Origin: an uncultured Clostridia bacterium
Lineage (GTDB): Bacteria > Bacillota > Clostridia > Oscillospirales > Acutalibacteraceae
Length of the DNA: 64,000 bases
NCBI GenBank assembly: GCA_947623505.1
Contig: CANQGT010000004.1
Span: 78,022-142,021 of the forward strand
Direction: 5' to 3'
Shown: in pieces, positions 37,831 to 47,037 of the stretch
Position numbering within the stretch: the first letter of the stretch is position 1
How the letters are laid out: each line of letters opens with the position of its first letter
Notes under the pieces: model-generated
The model's input: the letters and a program-made list of their open reading frames with translations, nothing else
Database searches by the model: none
Told to the model about the DNA's origin: nothing
Made by a program: the position numbers and the translations under genes

Positions 37831-39045
37831 GTGTTTTTATTGTTTCATAATATCGCCGACAAAAAGAAACTTATCGAAATACTGATACCGATAATTATCG
37901 CGGCGGCCGTATTCACGGCTGTTTTAATAAGCGGCCGTGTCACAAAAAATCTTGACGAAACAAAGCCGACGGCGCAAACTACCGAAAAAAGCGAAGAGCC
38001 CTCCGCACCGTCAAAATCCTCGGGAAGCGGCGTTGTTACGCTTACGGCGGTCGGCGACAATCTTATTCAGGAGCAGCTTATCGCCGCCGGTCAATCGGAG
38101 GACGGAACAGAGGATTACAGTTCTTTTTACGCGAATATCTCAAAGTATCTGTCATCGTCGGATATAGCCGCGATAAATCAGGAAACGGTGCTCGGCGGCT
38201 CTGATTTCGACTATTCGGGTTATCCGCTCTACAATACGCCGTGGGCGGTGGGCGAGGCGGCGGCAGACGCGGGCTTTAACCTTTTTACCTGCGCGACCGA
38301 GCACGCTCTTGATATGGGCTATGAGGGAATACGGCAGGAATGCGCCTTTTTCGATAAGCGGCCCGATACTGTGCATCTCGGCACGCACACCTCGGAATCG
38401 GATTACTCAAGCATTAAATATATAAAGAAAAACAATATAGTTTTTGCCTTGCTCAATTATACGCACGGCACCAACGGCATACTCGCCCCCGACGATAAGC
38501 AGTGGTGCGTTGATATTATGGATAAAGAAAAAATCACGCGCGACATTAAAGAAGCGCGCGGCAAGGCCGACGTTGTGGTGGTTTTTCCGCACTGGGGCAC
38601 CGAAAACAGCATAGACGTGACTTCATACCAAAAGGAATACGTGCAGTTTTTTTCCGATTTGGGGGTTGACATAGTTATAGGCACCCATCCGCACGTGCTT
38701 CAGCAGGTGGAATGGATAGAAAATTCCGAAACAGGCCGCCGAATGCTTGTTTATTATTCCCTGGGCAATTTCATATCATATCAGACGGGGCTCGATCAGC
38801 TCTGCGGAGGAATGGCTCAGATAAAAATAGAGAAAACCCGCCGGGGAACAACCGTTTCCTCCGCAAAGCTTATTCCCACCGTGTGCTGGTACAATGAAAC
38901 GAACGGAGATTACAGCTTCACGGTCTATGCCCTTTCGGATTACACGAAAGACATTGCCAAAACTCACTTCCTTTTCGGCTCGGGAGCCACACCTGAATAT
39001 TTTACAAAGCTGGTTGACAAAGTTATACCCAAAGAATTTTTATAA
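37831..39045 (+). CDS. CapA-family (poly-gamma-glutamate-type) metallophosphatase-like protein
   Basis: 404 residues from GTG 37831 (GAAGG upstream). An N-terminal membrane anchor (ILIPIIIAAAVFTAVLISG) and a Ser/Thr/Pro linker precede the PGA_cap domain: LTAVGDNLI, INQETVLGG, FNLFTCATEHALDMG, VVVFPHWGTEN and IVIGTHPHVLQ, the calcineurin-like metal ligands. CapA is part of poly-gamma-glutamate capsule systems, but no capBC lies here, and stand-alone CapA-like proteins are common in Clostridia with unknown substrates. Located outside the membrane by topology. Confidence 0.85.
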   Translation: MFLLFHNIADKKKLIEILIPIIIAAAVFTAVLISGRVTKNLDETKPTAQTTEKSEEPSAPSKSSGSGVVTLTAVGDNLIQEQLIAAGQSEDGTEDYSSFYANISKYLSSSDIAAINQETVLGGSDFDYSGYPLYNTPWAVGEAAADAGFNLFTCATEHALDMGYEGIRQECAFFDKRPDTVHLGTHTSESDYSSIKYIKKNNIVFALLNYTHGTNGILAPDDKQWCVDIMDKEKITRDIKEARGKADVVVVFPHWGTENSIDVTSYQKEYVQFFSDLGVDIVIGTHPHVLQQVEWIENSETGRRMLVYYSLGNFISYQTGLDQLCGGMAQIKIEKTRRGTTVSSAKLIPTVCWYNETNGDYSFTVYALSDYTKDIAKTHFLFGSGATPEYFTKLVDKVIPKEFL

Positions 39046-39112
39046 AATGCACAAAAGTTATACCGCATCGCCCCCGGCAAAACCGCAGATTATATAAAAA
39101 TGGCGAATTTTG

Positions 39113-39142
39113 TTGACTTTTTCGCCTCTGCGAAGATATAAT
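39113..39142 (+). promoter_or_regulatory. Promoter of glnA
   Basis: TTGACT (39113-39118), 18-base spacer, perfect TATAAT (39137-39142). The transcript would start near 39149, just before the leader hairpin. Confidence 0.8.
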
Positions 39143-39159
39143 GATAATGTAGTAAGAAC

Positions 39160-39189
39160 AAAGGCGTTCCGATATTTCGGAGCGCCTTT
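39160..39189 (+). promoter_or_regulatory. Leader hairpin of glnA (possible attenuator)
   Basis: AAAGGCGTTCCGA (39160-39172) pairs with TCGGAGCGCCTTT (39177-39189), one T-G pair, loop TATT. It is followed by a short pyrimidine-rich CTCTATTTTA rather than a clean T-run. It sits at the very 5' end of the mRNA, 28 bases before the glnA ATG. It may be an attenuator, an antiterminator target or an mRNA stabiliser. Confidence 0.55.
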
Positions 39190-39216
39190 CTCTATTTTAA
39201 TACGGAGGTAGGAATT

Positions 39217-40557
39217 ATGAGTAAATTCACCAAAGAAGAAATACTTAAAGACGCGGCGGAAAAAAACGTTGAATTTGTAAGACTTCAGTTTACGGACGTT
39301 TTCGGCTGGATGAAAAACGTTGCTATCACCGTTTCTCAGCTTGAAAAAGCGCTTGACAACGAGTGTATGTTCGACGGTTCCTCAATAGACGGCTTCGTTC
39401 GTATTGACGAATCGGATATGTATCTTCATCCCGACCTTGATTCTTGGTCGATTTTCCCGTGGAGAACGTTCAACGGCAAAACGACAGCCCGCTTGATCTG
39501 CTCGGTATATATGGCGGATAACAAAACGCCGTTTTTGGGAGATCCCAAAAACGTTCTCAAAAAGGTTATTTCCGAGGCGGAAGAAATGGGTTACGGCTTT
39601 AACGTCGGCCCGGAGCTTGAATTTTTCCTTTTCAAGAGAGACGAGGACGGCAATCCCACCACAATGATGACCGACAAGGGCGGCTACTTTGATTTAAACC
39701 CGATAGACGCGGGCGAAAACTGCCGCCGGGACATTTGCCTTGCGCTTGAGGATATGGGATATGAAATCGAGGCTTCGCACCACGAGGTGGCAGAATCTCA
39801 GCACGAGATAGATTTCAGATTCGACGACGTAATGACAACCGCCGACAGAGTTATGACATTCAAGCACGTTGTAAAAACATACGCAACGAAGCACGGCCTG
39901 TACGCCACATTTATGGCTAAGCCCGTTTTCGGTATCAACGGCTCGGGTATGCACACGAATATGAGCCTTTACAATCTCGCGGACGGCTCCAACGCATTTG
40001 ACGATCCCACCGATCCGCTCGGCCTTTCAAAAACGGCCTATTCGTTTATCGCCGGAATAATAGAACATATCAAGGGCATCACCCCGTTTTCAAACCCCAC
40101 AACGAACTCCTACAAGAGGCTCGTTCCCGGCTATGAGGCTCCGTGCTATATAGCGTGGTCGGCTTCAAACCGTTCGTCGCTCGTCCGCATCCCCGCCGCG
40201 AGAGGCAAGGGAACGCGCGTTGAGCTTCGCTGCCCCGATCCCACCTGCAACCCCTATCTTGAAATGGCGCTTTGCCTTGCTGCCGGACTTGACGGCATCA
40301 AGAAAAATATGGCTCCTCCCGCTCCCGTTGATTACAATGTTTTCGACCTCAACGCAAAGCAGCTTGAGGAAGCGGGTATCGACTGCCTGCCCGGCAACCT
40401 CATCGAAGCCGTAAAAGCCGCCGAGGCGGATCCGTTCATCAAAGAGACGGTGGGTAGCCACGTTTTCAACGCCTATATCGAGGGCAAGAAAAACGAGTGG
40501 GACGAATACCGCACTCAGGTCACCGAATGGGAGATAAACAGGTATCTCAAAAAGTAA
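39217..40557 (+). CDS. glnA: Glutamine synthetase, type I (GSI-alpha)
   Basis: 446 residues, [48 protein letters not shown] (active-site His), NRSSLVRIP and [19 protein letters not shown] are the GSI signatures. The length and the lack of a long insertion fit the GSI-alpha form of Firmicutes, which is feedback-inhibited rather than adenylylated. It makes glutamine from glutamate and ammonia. It leads the nitrogen block with amt-PII and the glutamate synthase operon downstream, all on the plus strand. Confidence 0.97.
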   Translation: MSKFTKEEILKDAAEKNVEFVRLQFTDVFGWMKNVAITVSQLEKALDNECMFDGSSIDGFVRIDESDMYLHPDLDSWSIFPWRTFNGKTTARLICSVYMADNKTPFLGDPKNVLKKVISEAEEMGYGFNVGPELEFFLFKRDEDGNPTTMMTDKGGYFDLNPIDAGENCRRDICLALEDMGYEIEASHHEVAESQHEIDFRFDDVMTTADRVMTFKHVVKTYATKHGLYATFMAKPVFGINGSGMHTNMSLYNLADGSNAFDDPTDPLGLSKTAYSFIAGIIEHIKGITPFSNPTTNSYKRLVPGYEAPCYIAWSASNRSSLVRIPAARGKGTRVELRCPDPTCNPYLEMALCLAAGLDGIKKNMAPPAPVDYNVFDLNAKQLEEAGIDCLPGNLIEAVKAAEADPFIKETVGSHVFNAYIEGKKNEWDEYRTQVTEWEINRYLKK

Positions 40558-40602
40558 AAGCGATTTTAACCTAACCTCTCTTTTGGCAGAAATGCCGATA
40601 TT

Positions 40603-40689
40603 TTGCCGGCGCGGGTGCGCCCGTGCCGGCAATCCGAATACACAACGGAGTGTATTTCACGCTTACGCGGTGAGATGCGCTCTTTTTTT
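40603..40689 (+). terminator. Tandem hairpins ending the glnA transcript
   Basis: A perfect GC-rich hairpin (TTGCCGGC...GCCGGCAA, 40603-40632, no T-run) is followed by a second stem, GAGTGTATTTCACGC paired with GCGGTGAGATGCGCTC (40648-40682), ending in TTTTTTTA. The second is an intrinsic terminator; the first may protect the 3' end. Nothing else is seen before amt at 40802. Confidence 0.75.
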
Positions 40690-40801
40690 ATTTCAAATTG
40701 AAATTGCAACAAGATATTTACGGGCGGATTTGCGGTTTTAAATTCCGCCTGTTGAGCAAAAATTTATTTTCTGTCTTTAACAGACTACAGGAGGAAAAAT
40801 T

Positions 40802-42550
40802 ATGGAAAATATTGTTGAAATCATAGGCAGCGAAGTTTTCGGAGTTTGGTTTCTTATAGGCGCGGCGCTCGTGTTTTTTATGCAATGCGGTTTCGCGATG
40901 GTGGAAACGGGCTTTACAAGAGCCAAAAACGCCGGAAACATTATTATGAAAAACCTTATGGATTTCTGCATCGGCACGCCGATGTTTCTGATTTTGGGTT
41001 TCGGTCTGATGATGGGCGAGGAAGTTCTCGGCGGTTTCTGCGGGCTTCCGACCCTCGGCCTGTTTACGGATTATCGGAATTTTGACTGGTCAAATTTCGT
41101 TTTCAATCTCGTTTTCTGCGCGACGGCCGCCACAATAGTTTCGGGAGCGATGGCGGAAAGAACGAAATTCAGCTCCTACTGCATTTACAGCGCGGTTATA
41201 AGCGCCGTGGTCTACCCGATAGAGGCGGGCTGGATATGGAACCCCTCCGGCTGGCTCGCGAACCTCGGATTTCACGATTTCGCCGGCTCGTGCGCGATAC
41301 ATATGGTGGGAGGTCTCACCGCGTTTATCGGCGCAATAATGGTTGGCCCGCGTATAGGCAAATACGTTGAAAACGCCAAAACCGGCAAAAAGGACGTAAA
41401 AGCCATTCCGGGGCATAGCCTCACCCTTGGGGCGCTCGGCGTTTTCATTCTCTGGTTCGGCTGGTACGGATTCAACGGCGCGGCCGCCGGCAGCGCTTCA
41501 CAGCTTGCGTCCATATTCCTTACCACGACCTGCGCGCCTTCGGTTGCGACCTGCGTAACGATGATATTCACTTGGATAAAGAACGGCAAGCCCGACGTTT
41601 CAATGTCGCTCAACGCGTCTCTCGCCGGTCTTGTTGCGGTAACGGCAGGCTGCGACGTTGTAGACGCGCTCGGCTCCTGCATAATCGGCGCGGTATCGGG
41701 TATTCTCGTCGTTGTTGCCGTTGAGTTTATCGACATAAAGCTGAAGGTTGACGATCCCGTCGGAGCGGTTGCCGTTCACTTCGCAAACGGAGTGTGGGGA
41801 ACGCTCGCCGTCGGTCTCTTTGCGACAACGAGCGTTCCGTCAAACGATACGTTCAGCGGTCTTTTCTACGGCGGCGGTTTCTCGCTGCTCGGAAAGCAGG
41901 CGCTCGGAGTTTTGACCGTCGGATGCTGGACGGCCGTTACAATGACCGCCGTGTTCTTCCTGATAAAAAAGACAAACGGTTTGAGAGTTTCAAGAGAAGA
42001 GGAGCTCAGGGGACTTGACTCCACGGAGCACAACCTTCCCTCGGCATACGCCGACTTTATGCCCGCGCTCGCTTATGCCGCCGCTTCGGAATCGTACACA
42101 GCGCCGACCGCGGCACCCATGGTTTCCGTTGAAAAGGCGGTGCCCGTGGAATCATACACCGCCTCCGCCGGCGCCGACAAGCTGACAAACGTGGTTATGG
42201 TATTCAGCCCCGCGAAATTTGAGAAAGTAAAAGCGGCGATGAACGCGATAGGAATTACGGGTATGACGGTGACGAACGTTATGGGCTGCGGCGTTCAGAA
42301 GGGGCACAGCAAAATGTACCGCGGAGTCGCCGTTGAGGAAATGAGCCTCAATCCGAAGATGAAGCTTGAAATGGCTGTTTCAAAGGTTCCCGTGCCTACG
42401 GTCATCAACGCCGCGAGAGAGGCGCTTTACACGGGGAATATAGGCGACGGCAAAATATTTATTTACGATATTGAAGACGTTGTAAAGGTTCGCACGGGAG
42501 AGACGGGAACCGACGCTCTTCAGGGCGAGGACGATCTCGCGAACGACTGA
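40802..42550 (+). CDS. amt: Ammonium channel Amt fused to a C-terminal PII signalling domain
   Basis: 582 residues, RBS AGGAGG. Residues 1-400 form the eleven-helix Amt channel (FFMQCGFAMVETGFTRAKNA, DFAGSCAIHMVGG, FGWYGFNGA; twin pore His in IHM and VHF). After an Ala/Pro-rich linker, residues about 465-575 are a complete PII: VVMVFSPAKFEKVKAAM, a short T-loop region (GCGVQKGHSKMYRG) and the C-terminal signature DGKIFIYDIEDVVKVRTGE. PII proteins bind ATP/ADP and 2-oxoglutarate and plug Amt; the fusion puts gate and channel in one chain. No free glnB/glnK is seen in the window. The T-loop lacks the usual uridylylation Tyr context. Confidence 0.93.
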   Translation: MENIVEIIGSEVFGVWFLIGAALVFFMQCGFAMVETGFTRAKNAGNIIMKNLMDFCIGTPMFLILGFGLMMGEEVLGGFCGLPTLGLFTDYRNFDWSNFVFNLVFCATAATIVSGAMAERTKFSSYCIYSAVISAVVYPIEAGWIWNPSGWLANLGFHDFAGSCAIHMVGGLTAFIGAIMVGPRIGKYVENAKTGKKDVKAIPGHSLTLGALGVFILWFGWYGFNGAAAGSASQLASIFLTTTCAPSVATCVTMIFTWIKNGKPDVSMSLNASLAGLVAVTAGCDVVDALGSCIIGAVSGILVVVAVEFIDIKLKVDDPVGAVAVHFANGVWGTLAVGLFATTSVPSNDTFSGLFYGGGFSLLGKQALGVLTVGCWTAVTMTAVFFLIKKTNGLRVSREEELRGLDSTEHNLPSAYADFMPALAYAAASESYTAPTAAPMVSVEKAVPVESYTASAGADKLTNVVMVFSPAKFEKVKAAMNAIGITGMTVTNVMGCGVQKGHSKMYRGVAVEEMSLNPKMKLEMAVSKVPVPTVINAAREALYTGNIGDGKIFIYDIEDVVKVRTGETGTDALQGEDDLAND

Positions 42551-42594
42551 TAAAGCGCGAAAATCTTATCGCATACGGCGTTTATCATATAAAA

Positions 42595-42628
42595 AAGCGG
42601 CAATATCCTTAATCGGATACTGCCGCTT
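42595..42628. terminator. Terminator shared by amt-PII and GDPD genes
   Basis: AAGCGGCA and TATCC pair with GGATA and TGCCGCTT around a small bulge. The T-run lies on the minus-strand side, so it mainly ends the GDPD transcript. Confidence 0.8.
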
Positions 42629-42640
42629 GATTTAAAAATA

Positions 42641-43657
42641 TCAGTTTTCCGCTTTTACCCTGTAGAGCACGTCGGGATAATCCGTCATAATGCAATCCGC
42701 GCCGACGGAGAGAAGATATTCCATTTCCTCCTCGTCGTTGATCGTCCAATACTGAACGGCTATCCCCTTTTCGTGGGCGTAATTTATCACCTGCGCCGTG
42801 GCAAGGTTTGCCGCAATTCTGTAAGGCATATTGTAGGGTATCTGCAAAACGGAATAGGCGGGATCGAAATCCTTGCTTTTTCCGAGCGCCGCGGCATAGA
42901 AAGAAAGAACTTCTTTTATTGTGGCGCTGCGCTGAAGATCGGGATAATTCTCGTCAACATAGAGCGAAACTTCTTCTTTGAACGTGCCGAAAACAACGGA
43001 ATTTAAAAGGTTTTTCTCCTTGAGTATTCCGTAAAGAATGTCAACGCCCTTTTTGCCGAGATCGCCGCCGTTTTTGATTTCGATTATGTAATTGAAATCG
43101 CCCTTGCTCATAAGATAATCGAGCACGTCTTCCAGCCGCAGTATTTTTATATCTTCCGGCACCGAATCGCCGCTGTACTGCGCATAGGGAGTCTGCCCGT
43201 TTTCATCGGTAAACTTTGCTCCCATATTCAGAGTACGCAGTTCGTCGTAGGTATAATCCTCCGGGCGCGCTCCCTCAACGCCGAAAACCGTTTGGGAATC
43301 GGAGGTTCTGTCCAGCGTATCGTCGTGAAGCAGCACCAAAGCGCCGTCCTTTGTGATATGCAAGTCAAATTCAAACGTATCAACCTTGAAATTCGGATTT
43401 TCGGCGCAGTTGGCGAAAGCCATCTTGGTTTCCTCCGGCATAATTCCGCCGCCGCTTCGGTGAGCGCTTATCTGAGTGTTGCCGTTCCCAACGATATAGG
43501 GATTATCGGTTTCATACGTCTTGATGTTTTTCGGATCGGAATGCCAGCTTGCCGATATCGCGAATCCCGCGACGATAAGCGCGATTATAATAAATATAAT
43601 CAAAAGCACTTTTACCGCTTTCGGCATTTTTGTTTTCTTTTTTACTTTAGTTTCCAA
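42641..43657 (-). CDS. Membrane-anchored glycerophosphodiester phosphodiesterase
   Basis: 338 residues from TTG 43655-43657, chosen because GGGGTG sits seven bases upstream and the first internal ATG has none. A Lys-rich start, one membrane helix (VLLIIFIIIALIVAGFAI) and then a GDPD barrel: ISAHRSGGGIMPEET (catalytic His and metal Glu), FEFDLHITKDGALVLLHDDT (metal Asp/Glu and second His). It hydrolyses glycerophosphodiesters outside the membrane. It is the only minus-strand gene inside the nitrogen block and has no obvious link to it. Confidence 0.92.
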   Translation of the reverse strand: METKVKKKTKMPKAVKVLLIIFIIIALIVAGFAISASWHSDPKNIKTYETDNPYIVGNGNTQISAHRSGGGIMPEETKMAFANCAENPNFKVDTFEFDLHITKDGALVLLHDDTLDRTSDSQTVFGVEGARPEDYTYDELRTLNMGAKFTDENGQTPYAQYSGDSVPEDIKILRLEDVLDYLMSKGDFNYIIEIKNGGDLGKKGVDILYGILKEKNLLNSVVFGTFKEEVSLYVDENYPDLQRSATIKEVLSFYAAALGKSKDFDPAYSVLQIPYNMPYRIAANLATAQVINYAHEKGIAVQYWTINDEEEMEYLLSVGADCIMTDYPDVLYRVKAEN

Positions 43658-43917
43658 AATAATTCACCCCTTAATTAAAAATTATATTATCACCCCGCCC
43701 GATTGTCAAATTTCGGAATTGAGTTTAAGGCGGTTTGCCGCGGCGGCAAATACGCAAATAATTGTAAATTTTCTACAAATTGCCGCTTTCTAAAGAGAAT
43801 TTTAAAATAAATACTTGTGCAAATTCACGGAGAAACAAAAATCTTGTGAAATATTCTATATATCAGCCCGCGGGGGCGCGTAATTTTTAGTAAAATGATG
43901 AAATTAGCGCCGATTTA

Positions 43918-43946
43918 TTGATATAAGGAAATTTGGGATTTATAAT
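43918..43946 (+). promoter_or_regulatory. Promoter of the glutamate synthase operon
   Basis: TTGATA (43918-43923), 17-base spacer, perfect TATAAT (43941-43946), 35 bases before the first gene. The 324-base gap 43658-43981 otherwise holds only AT-rich sequence and the GDPD upstream region; no gene is seen. Confidence 0.8.
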
Positions 43947-43981
43947 TATATAAACGGTTTAATCTTTAAGGAGGAGTTTTT

Positions 43982-45088
43982 ATGCTTAAAGAAGGGCAGA
44001 TAAGGATCCCGTCCGGCTGCGCGATCGCGGCGATAATCGACCGCAAGGGCGGCCGTATAAACGGCTCCGAGATAATAAAATCCATAGCGCTTATGCACGA
44101 CCGCTCAAACGGTCTCGGCGGCGGCTTCGCCGCTTACGGTATATATCCCGACCACGCCGACGATTACGCCTTTCACGTTTTCTATGACGGAGCGCAGGCA
44201 AAATCCGAATGCGAGGAATTTCTGTTCAAGCATTTCAACGTTGACGTTTCGGAAAAGATACCCACAAAAAAGATGGAATCCATAGCGAACGGGCCCGATA
44301 TATGGCGCTATTTCGCTAAGCCGAACAAGGTGCATATGCGAGAAGCGCGCCTTGACGAGGAGGAATACACCGTTCAGTGCGTTATGAAGGTAAACCAAAG
44401 CATCGACGGGGCTTTCATCTTCTCAAGCGGAAAGAATATGGGCTGCTTCAAGGCGGTCGGATTCCCCGAGGATGTGGGTGAATTTTATATGCTCGATCAG
44501 TACGACGCTTATTTATGGACGGCGCACGGCAGGTTCCCGACAAACACACCCGGCTGGTGGGGCGGCTCTCACCCGTTTAATATCCTCGACTGGTCAATAG
44601 TTCACAACGGCGAAATCTCCTCCTACGACACGAACAGAAGATATATCGAACAGTTCGGCTACGTCTGCACGATGCAGACGGACACGGAAGTTATAACTTA
44701 TCTTTTCGATCATCTGCTGCGCCACCACGGGCTGCCCATAGAGGTTGCCGCAGACGTTCTTACCGCTCCCGAATGGGAAGAGATAGACAGAATGGATAAA
44801 GACAGGAAGGAATATTTCACGGCGCTTCGCTCAATATACAACGCCGCGCTTGTAAACGGCCCGTTTTCCGTTATTCTCGGCTCAAACAAAGGGCTTTTGG
44901 CGATAAACGACAGACTGAAGCTTCGTTCGCTGACTGCCGCCACGAAGGGCAGCAGGGCGTATTTCGCCTCCGAGGAATCGGCAATACGCATAATCTGCCC
45001 GGAGCCCGACAAGGTTTGGTCGGTAAGCGGAGCGGAACCCGTTTTCATACCGCTTGAAATAGAAAAAGAGGAGGGCGCAAGAAGATGA
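43982..45088 (+). CDS. Glutamate synthase, amidotransferase subunit (split GltB, domain 1)
   Basis: 368 residues, RBS AAGGAGG. This is a stand-alone class II glutamine amidotransferase of the archaeal-type split glutamate synthase: TAHGRFPTNTPGWWGGSHPF, WSIVHNGEISSYDTNRRYIE and TMQTDTEVITYLFD are the NTN-hydrolase landmarks. The likely catalytic Cys is at position 13 (IPSGCAIAAI), so a 12-residue propeptide would have to be removed. It supplies ammonia to the FMN subunit encoded next. The stop overlaps the next start by four bases. First gene of a five-gene set that ends with the GXGXG domain. Confidence 0.9.
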   Translation: MLKEGQIRIPSGCAIAAIIDRKGGRINGSEIIKSIALMHDRSNGLGGGFAAYGIYPDHADDYAFHVFYDGAQAKSECEEFLFKHFNVDVSEKIPTKKMESIANGPDIWRYFAKPNKVHMREARLDEEEYTVQCVMKVNQSIDGAFIFSSGKNMGCFKAVGFPEDVGEFYMLDQYDAYLWTAHGRFPTNTPGWWGGSHPFNILDWSIVHNGEISSYDTNRRYIEQFGYVCTMQTDTEVITYLFDHLLRHHGLPIEVAADVLTAPEWEEIDRMDKDRKEYFTALRSIYNAALVNGPFSVILGSNKGLLAINDRLKLRSLTAATKGSRAYFASEESAIRIICPEPDKVWSVSGAEPVFIPLEIEKEEGARR

Positions 45089-46587
45089 TAAACTATATCC
45101 CGCGCCGTTTCACCGTTGTGCGCAACAGGGAGCTTTGCATAGACTGCGGTTGCTGCGTCCGCCAATGCTCAAACGAATGCCATTATTACGATGACGACGG
45201 CAAGACCGTTCTTTCAAACTCAAATGAATGCGTTGCCTGCCACAGGTGCGTTGACCTGTGCCCCACCGGAGCGCTGCGCATAGAAAAATACGTGTGCGAT
45301 TACCGCGACAATGCCAACTGGACTCCTCAGTATCAGCAGGAAATATGCAGGCAGGCGAACACGGGCTCAACTCTGCTCTCCGCTATGGGAAACCCGAAGC
45401 CGTATCCCATATATTGGGATAAGCTGCTTCTAAACGCTTCGCAGGTTACGAATCCCTCGATAGATCCGCTGCGCGAGCCGATGGAAATTCGCACCATTTT
45501 GGGTAAAAAGCCCGAAAAGATAGAAGTTAAAAAGAGAGGCAAACTCATTACGAAAATGCCCCCGCAGGTCGTGCTTGAAACGCCTCTTATCTTTTCGGCG
45601 ATGTCATTCGGATCGATCAGTATGAACGCTCAGAAATCCCTCGCCATGGCGGCAAAGGAGCTCGGCACGCTTTTCAACACGGGCGAGGGCGGTCTCCACG
45701 AGGATTTAAAGGAATACGGAAAATACGCCGTTGTTCAGGTTGCTTCCGGCCGCTTCGGAGTACATAAAGGCTATCTTGAAAATTCAAAATTCATCGAAAT
45801 TAAAATAGGTCAGGGCGCAAAGCCCGGCATAGGCGGCCACCTGCCCGGAGAAAAAGTGAACGTGGAGGTTTCAAACGCCCGTATGATCCCCGTGGGATCG
45901 GACGCCATTTCGCCCGCTCCGCACCACGATATTTATTCGATAGAGGATCTGCGGCAGCTTATTTGGTCGTTAAAACAGGCGACAGACGGCAAAAAACCCG
46001 TATCCGTTAAAATCGCCGCAGTTCACAATATCGCGGCGATAGCCTCCGGCGTTGCCCGCGCGGGCGCGGATATAGTCGTGATAGACGGCTTCAGGGGAGG
46101 CACCGGAGCCGCTCCCACAAGAATACGCGACAACGTGGGCATTCCGATAGAGCTTGCCTTGGCCGCGGCCGATCAAAGACTTCGCGACGAGGGCATACGT
46201 TCCACCGTTTCCCTTGTTGCCGCGGGCTCGTTCAGGTGTTCCGCCGACGTGGTTAAGGCAATAGCTCTCGGCGCCGACGCCTGCTATATCGCCTCCGCGC
46301 CGCTTATCGCGATGGGCTGCCATATGTGTCAAACCTGCAACACGGGCAAATGCAACTGGGGCATCGCCACGCAGCGCCCCGATCTCACCCGCCGTCTCAA
46401 TCCCGAAATCGCGTCAAAGCGTGTAATAAATCTCGTAAACGCTTGGAATCACGAGATAAAAGAGATAATGGGCGGTATGGGCATTAACTCAATAGATTCA
46501 CTTCGCGGAAACAGACTTATGCTTCGCGGCATAGGTCTAAATGAAAAAGAGCTTGAAATACTCGGCGTAAAGCACGCCGGAGAATAA
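45085..46587 (+). CDS. Glutamate synthase, FMN subunit with N-terminal ferredoxin domain
   Basis: 500 residues. Residues about 17-65 carry two 4Fe-4S cluster motifs (CIDCGCCVRQC, CVACHRCVDLC). From about residue 150 onward lies the FMN-binding glutamate synthase barrel: SAMSFGSISMNAQKSLAMAA, NTGEGGLHEDL, GQGAKPGIGGHLPGEKV, HHDIYSIEDLRQLIW, DGFRGGTGAAPTR, and CHMCQTCNTGKCNWGIATQR (3Fe-4S cluster ligands). It converts 2-oxoglutarate plus ammonia to glutamate. It is coupled by overlaps or short gaps to both neighbours. Confidence 0.95.
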   Translation: MINYIPRRFTVVRNRELCIDCGCCVRQCSNECHYYDDDGKTVLSNSNECVACHRCVDLCPTGALRIEKYVCDYRDNANWTPQYQQEICRQANTGSTLLSAMGNPKPYPIYWDKLLLNASQVTNPSIDPLREPMEIRTILGKKPEKIEVKKRGKLITKMPPQVVLETPLIFSAMSFGSISMNAQKSLAMAAKELGTLFNTGEGGLHEDLKEYGKYAVVQVASGRFGVHKGYLENSKFIEIKIGQGAKPGIGGHLPGEKVNVEVSNARMIPVGSDAISPAPHHDIYSIEDLRQLIWSLKQATDGKKPVSVKIAAVHNIAAIASGVARAGADIVVIDGFRGGTGAAPTRIRDNVGIPIELALAAADQRLRDEGIRSTVSLVAAGSFRCSADVVKAIALGADACYIASAPLIAMGCHMCQTCNTGKCNWGIATQRPDLTRRLNPEIASKRVINLVNAWNHEIKEIMGGMGINSIDSLRGNRLMLRGIGLNEKELEILGVKHAGE

Positions 46588-46599
46588 GGAGGCGGTGAT

Positions 46600-47037
46600 A
46601 TGAAAAAAGTGTTCGCAAGAGAAAATCTCTGCATAAACTGCCGACTTTGCGAGGTTTACTGCAAAACGGCTCACAGCAAAAGCAAGGACGTTGTGAAAGC
46701 GTTCAAGAAGGAATCGCCCGCGCCCGTTTCAAGAATAACCGTTTACGGCGACAATGCCGTTTCCGTTGCCGTAAATTGCCGCCACTGCGACGATCCCGCC
46801 TGCGTTCGCGCCTGCATAACGGGCGCTATGCACAAGGATAAGCGCACGGGTATAGTTTCGGTTGACGAAAACAAATGCATAGGCTGTATGACCTGCCTCG
46901 CCGTTTGCCCCATAGGCTGCATTAAAACGGATAAAATCGCCATAAAGTGCGATCTGTGCAAGGGCGACGAGCCGGCCTGCGTTAAAAACTGCCCCAACAG
47001 GGCGCTTGTATGGCTTGAGACGGGAGGCGCGGAATGA
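46600..47037 (+). CDS. Four-cluster ferredoxin-type electron carrier of the glutamate synthase operon
   Basis: 145 residues, RBS AAGGAGG. Sixteen or so cysteines in the order CINCRLCEVYC, CRHCDDPACVRAC, CIGCMTCLAVCPIGC, CDLCKGDEPACVKNCP, the HycB/DmsB-type pattern for up to four 4Fe-4S clusters. It probably carries electrons from the FAD protein encoded next to the FMN subunit upstream. Its end overlaps the oxidoreductase start by four bases. Function is inferred from the operon. Confidence 0.9.
   Translation: MKKVFARENLCINCRLCEVYCKTAHSKSKDVVKAFKKESPAPVSRITVYGDNAVSVAVNCRHCDDPACVRACITGAMHKDKRTGIVSVDENKCIGCMTCLAVCPIGCIKTDKIAIKCDLCKGDEPACVKNCPNRALVWLETGGAE

Noticed and set aside
37831..39045. 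Poly-gamma-glutamate capsule locus
   Set aside because: Only a CapA-like protein is present; capB, capC and capE-type partners are absent, so no capsule claim is made.
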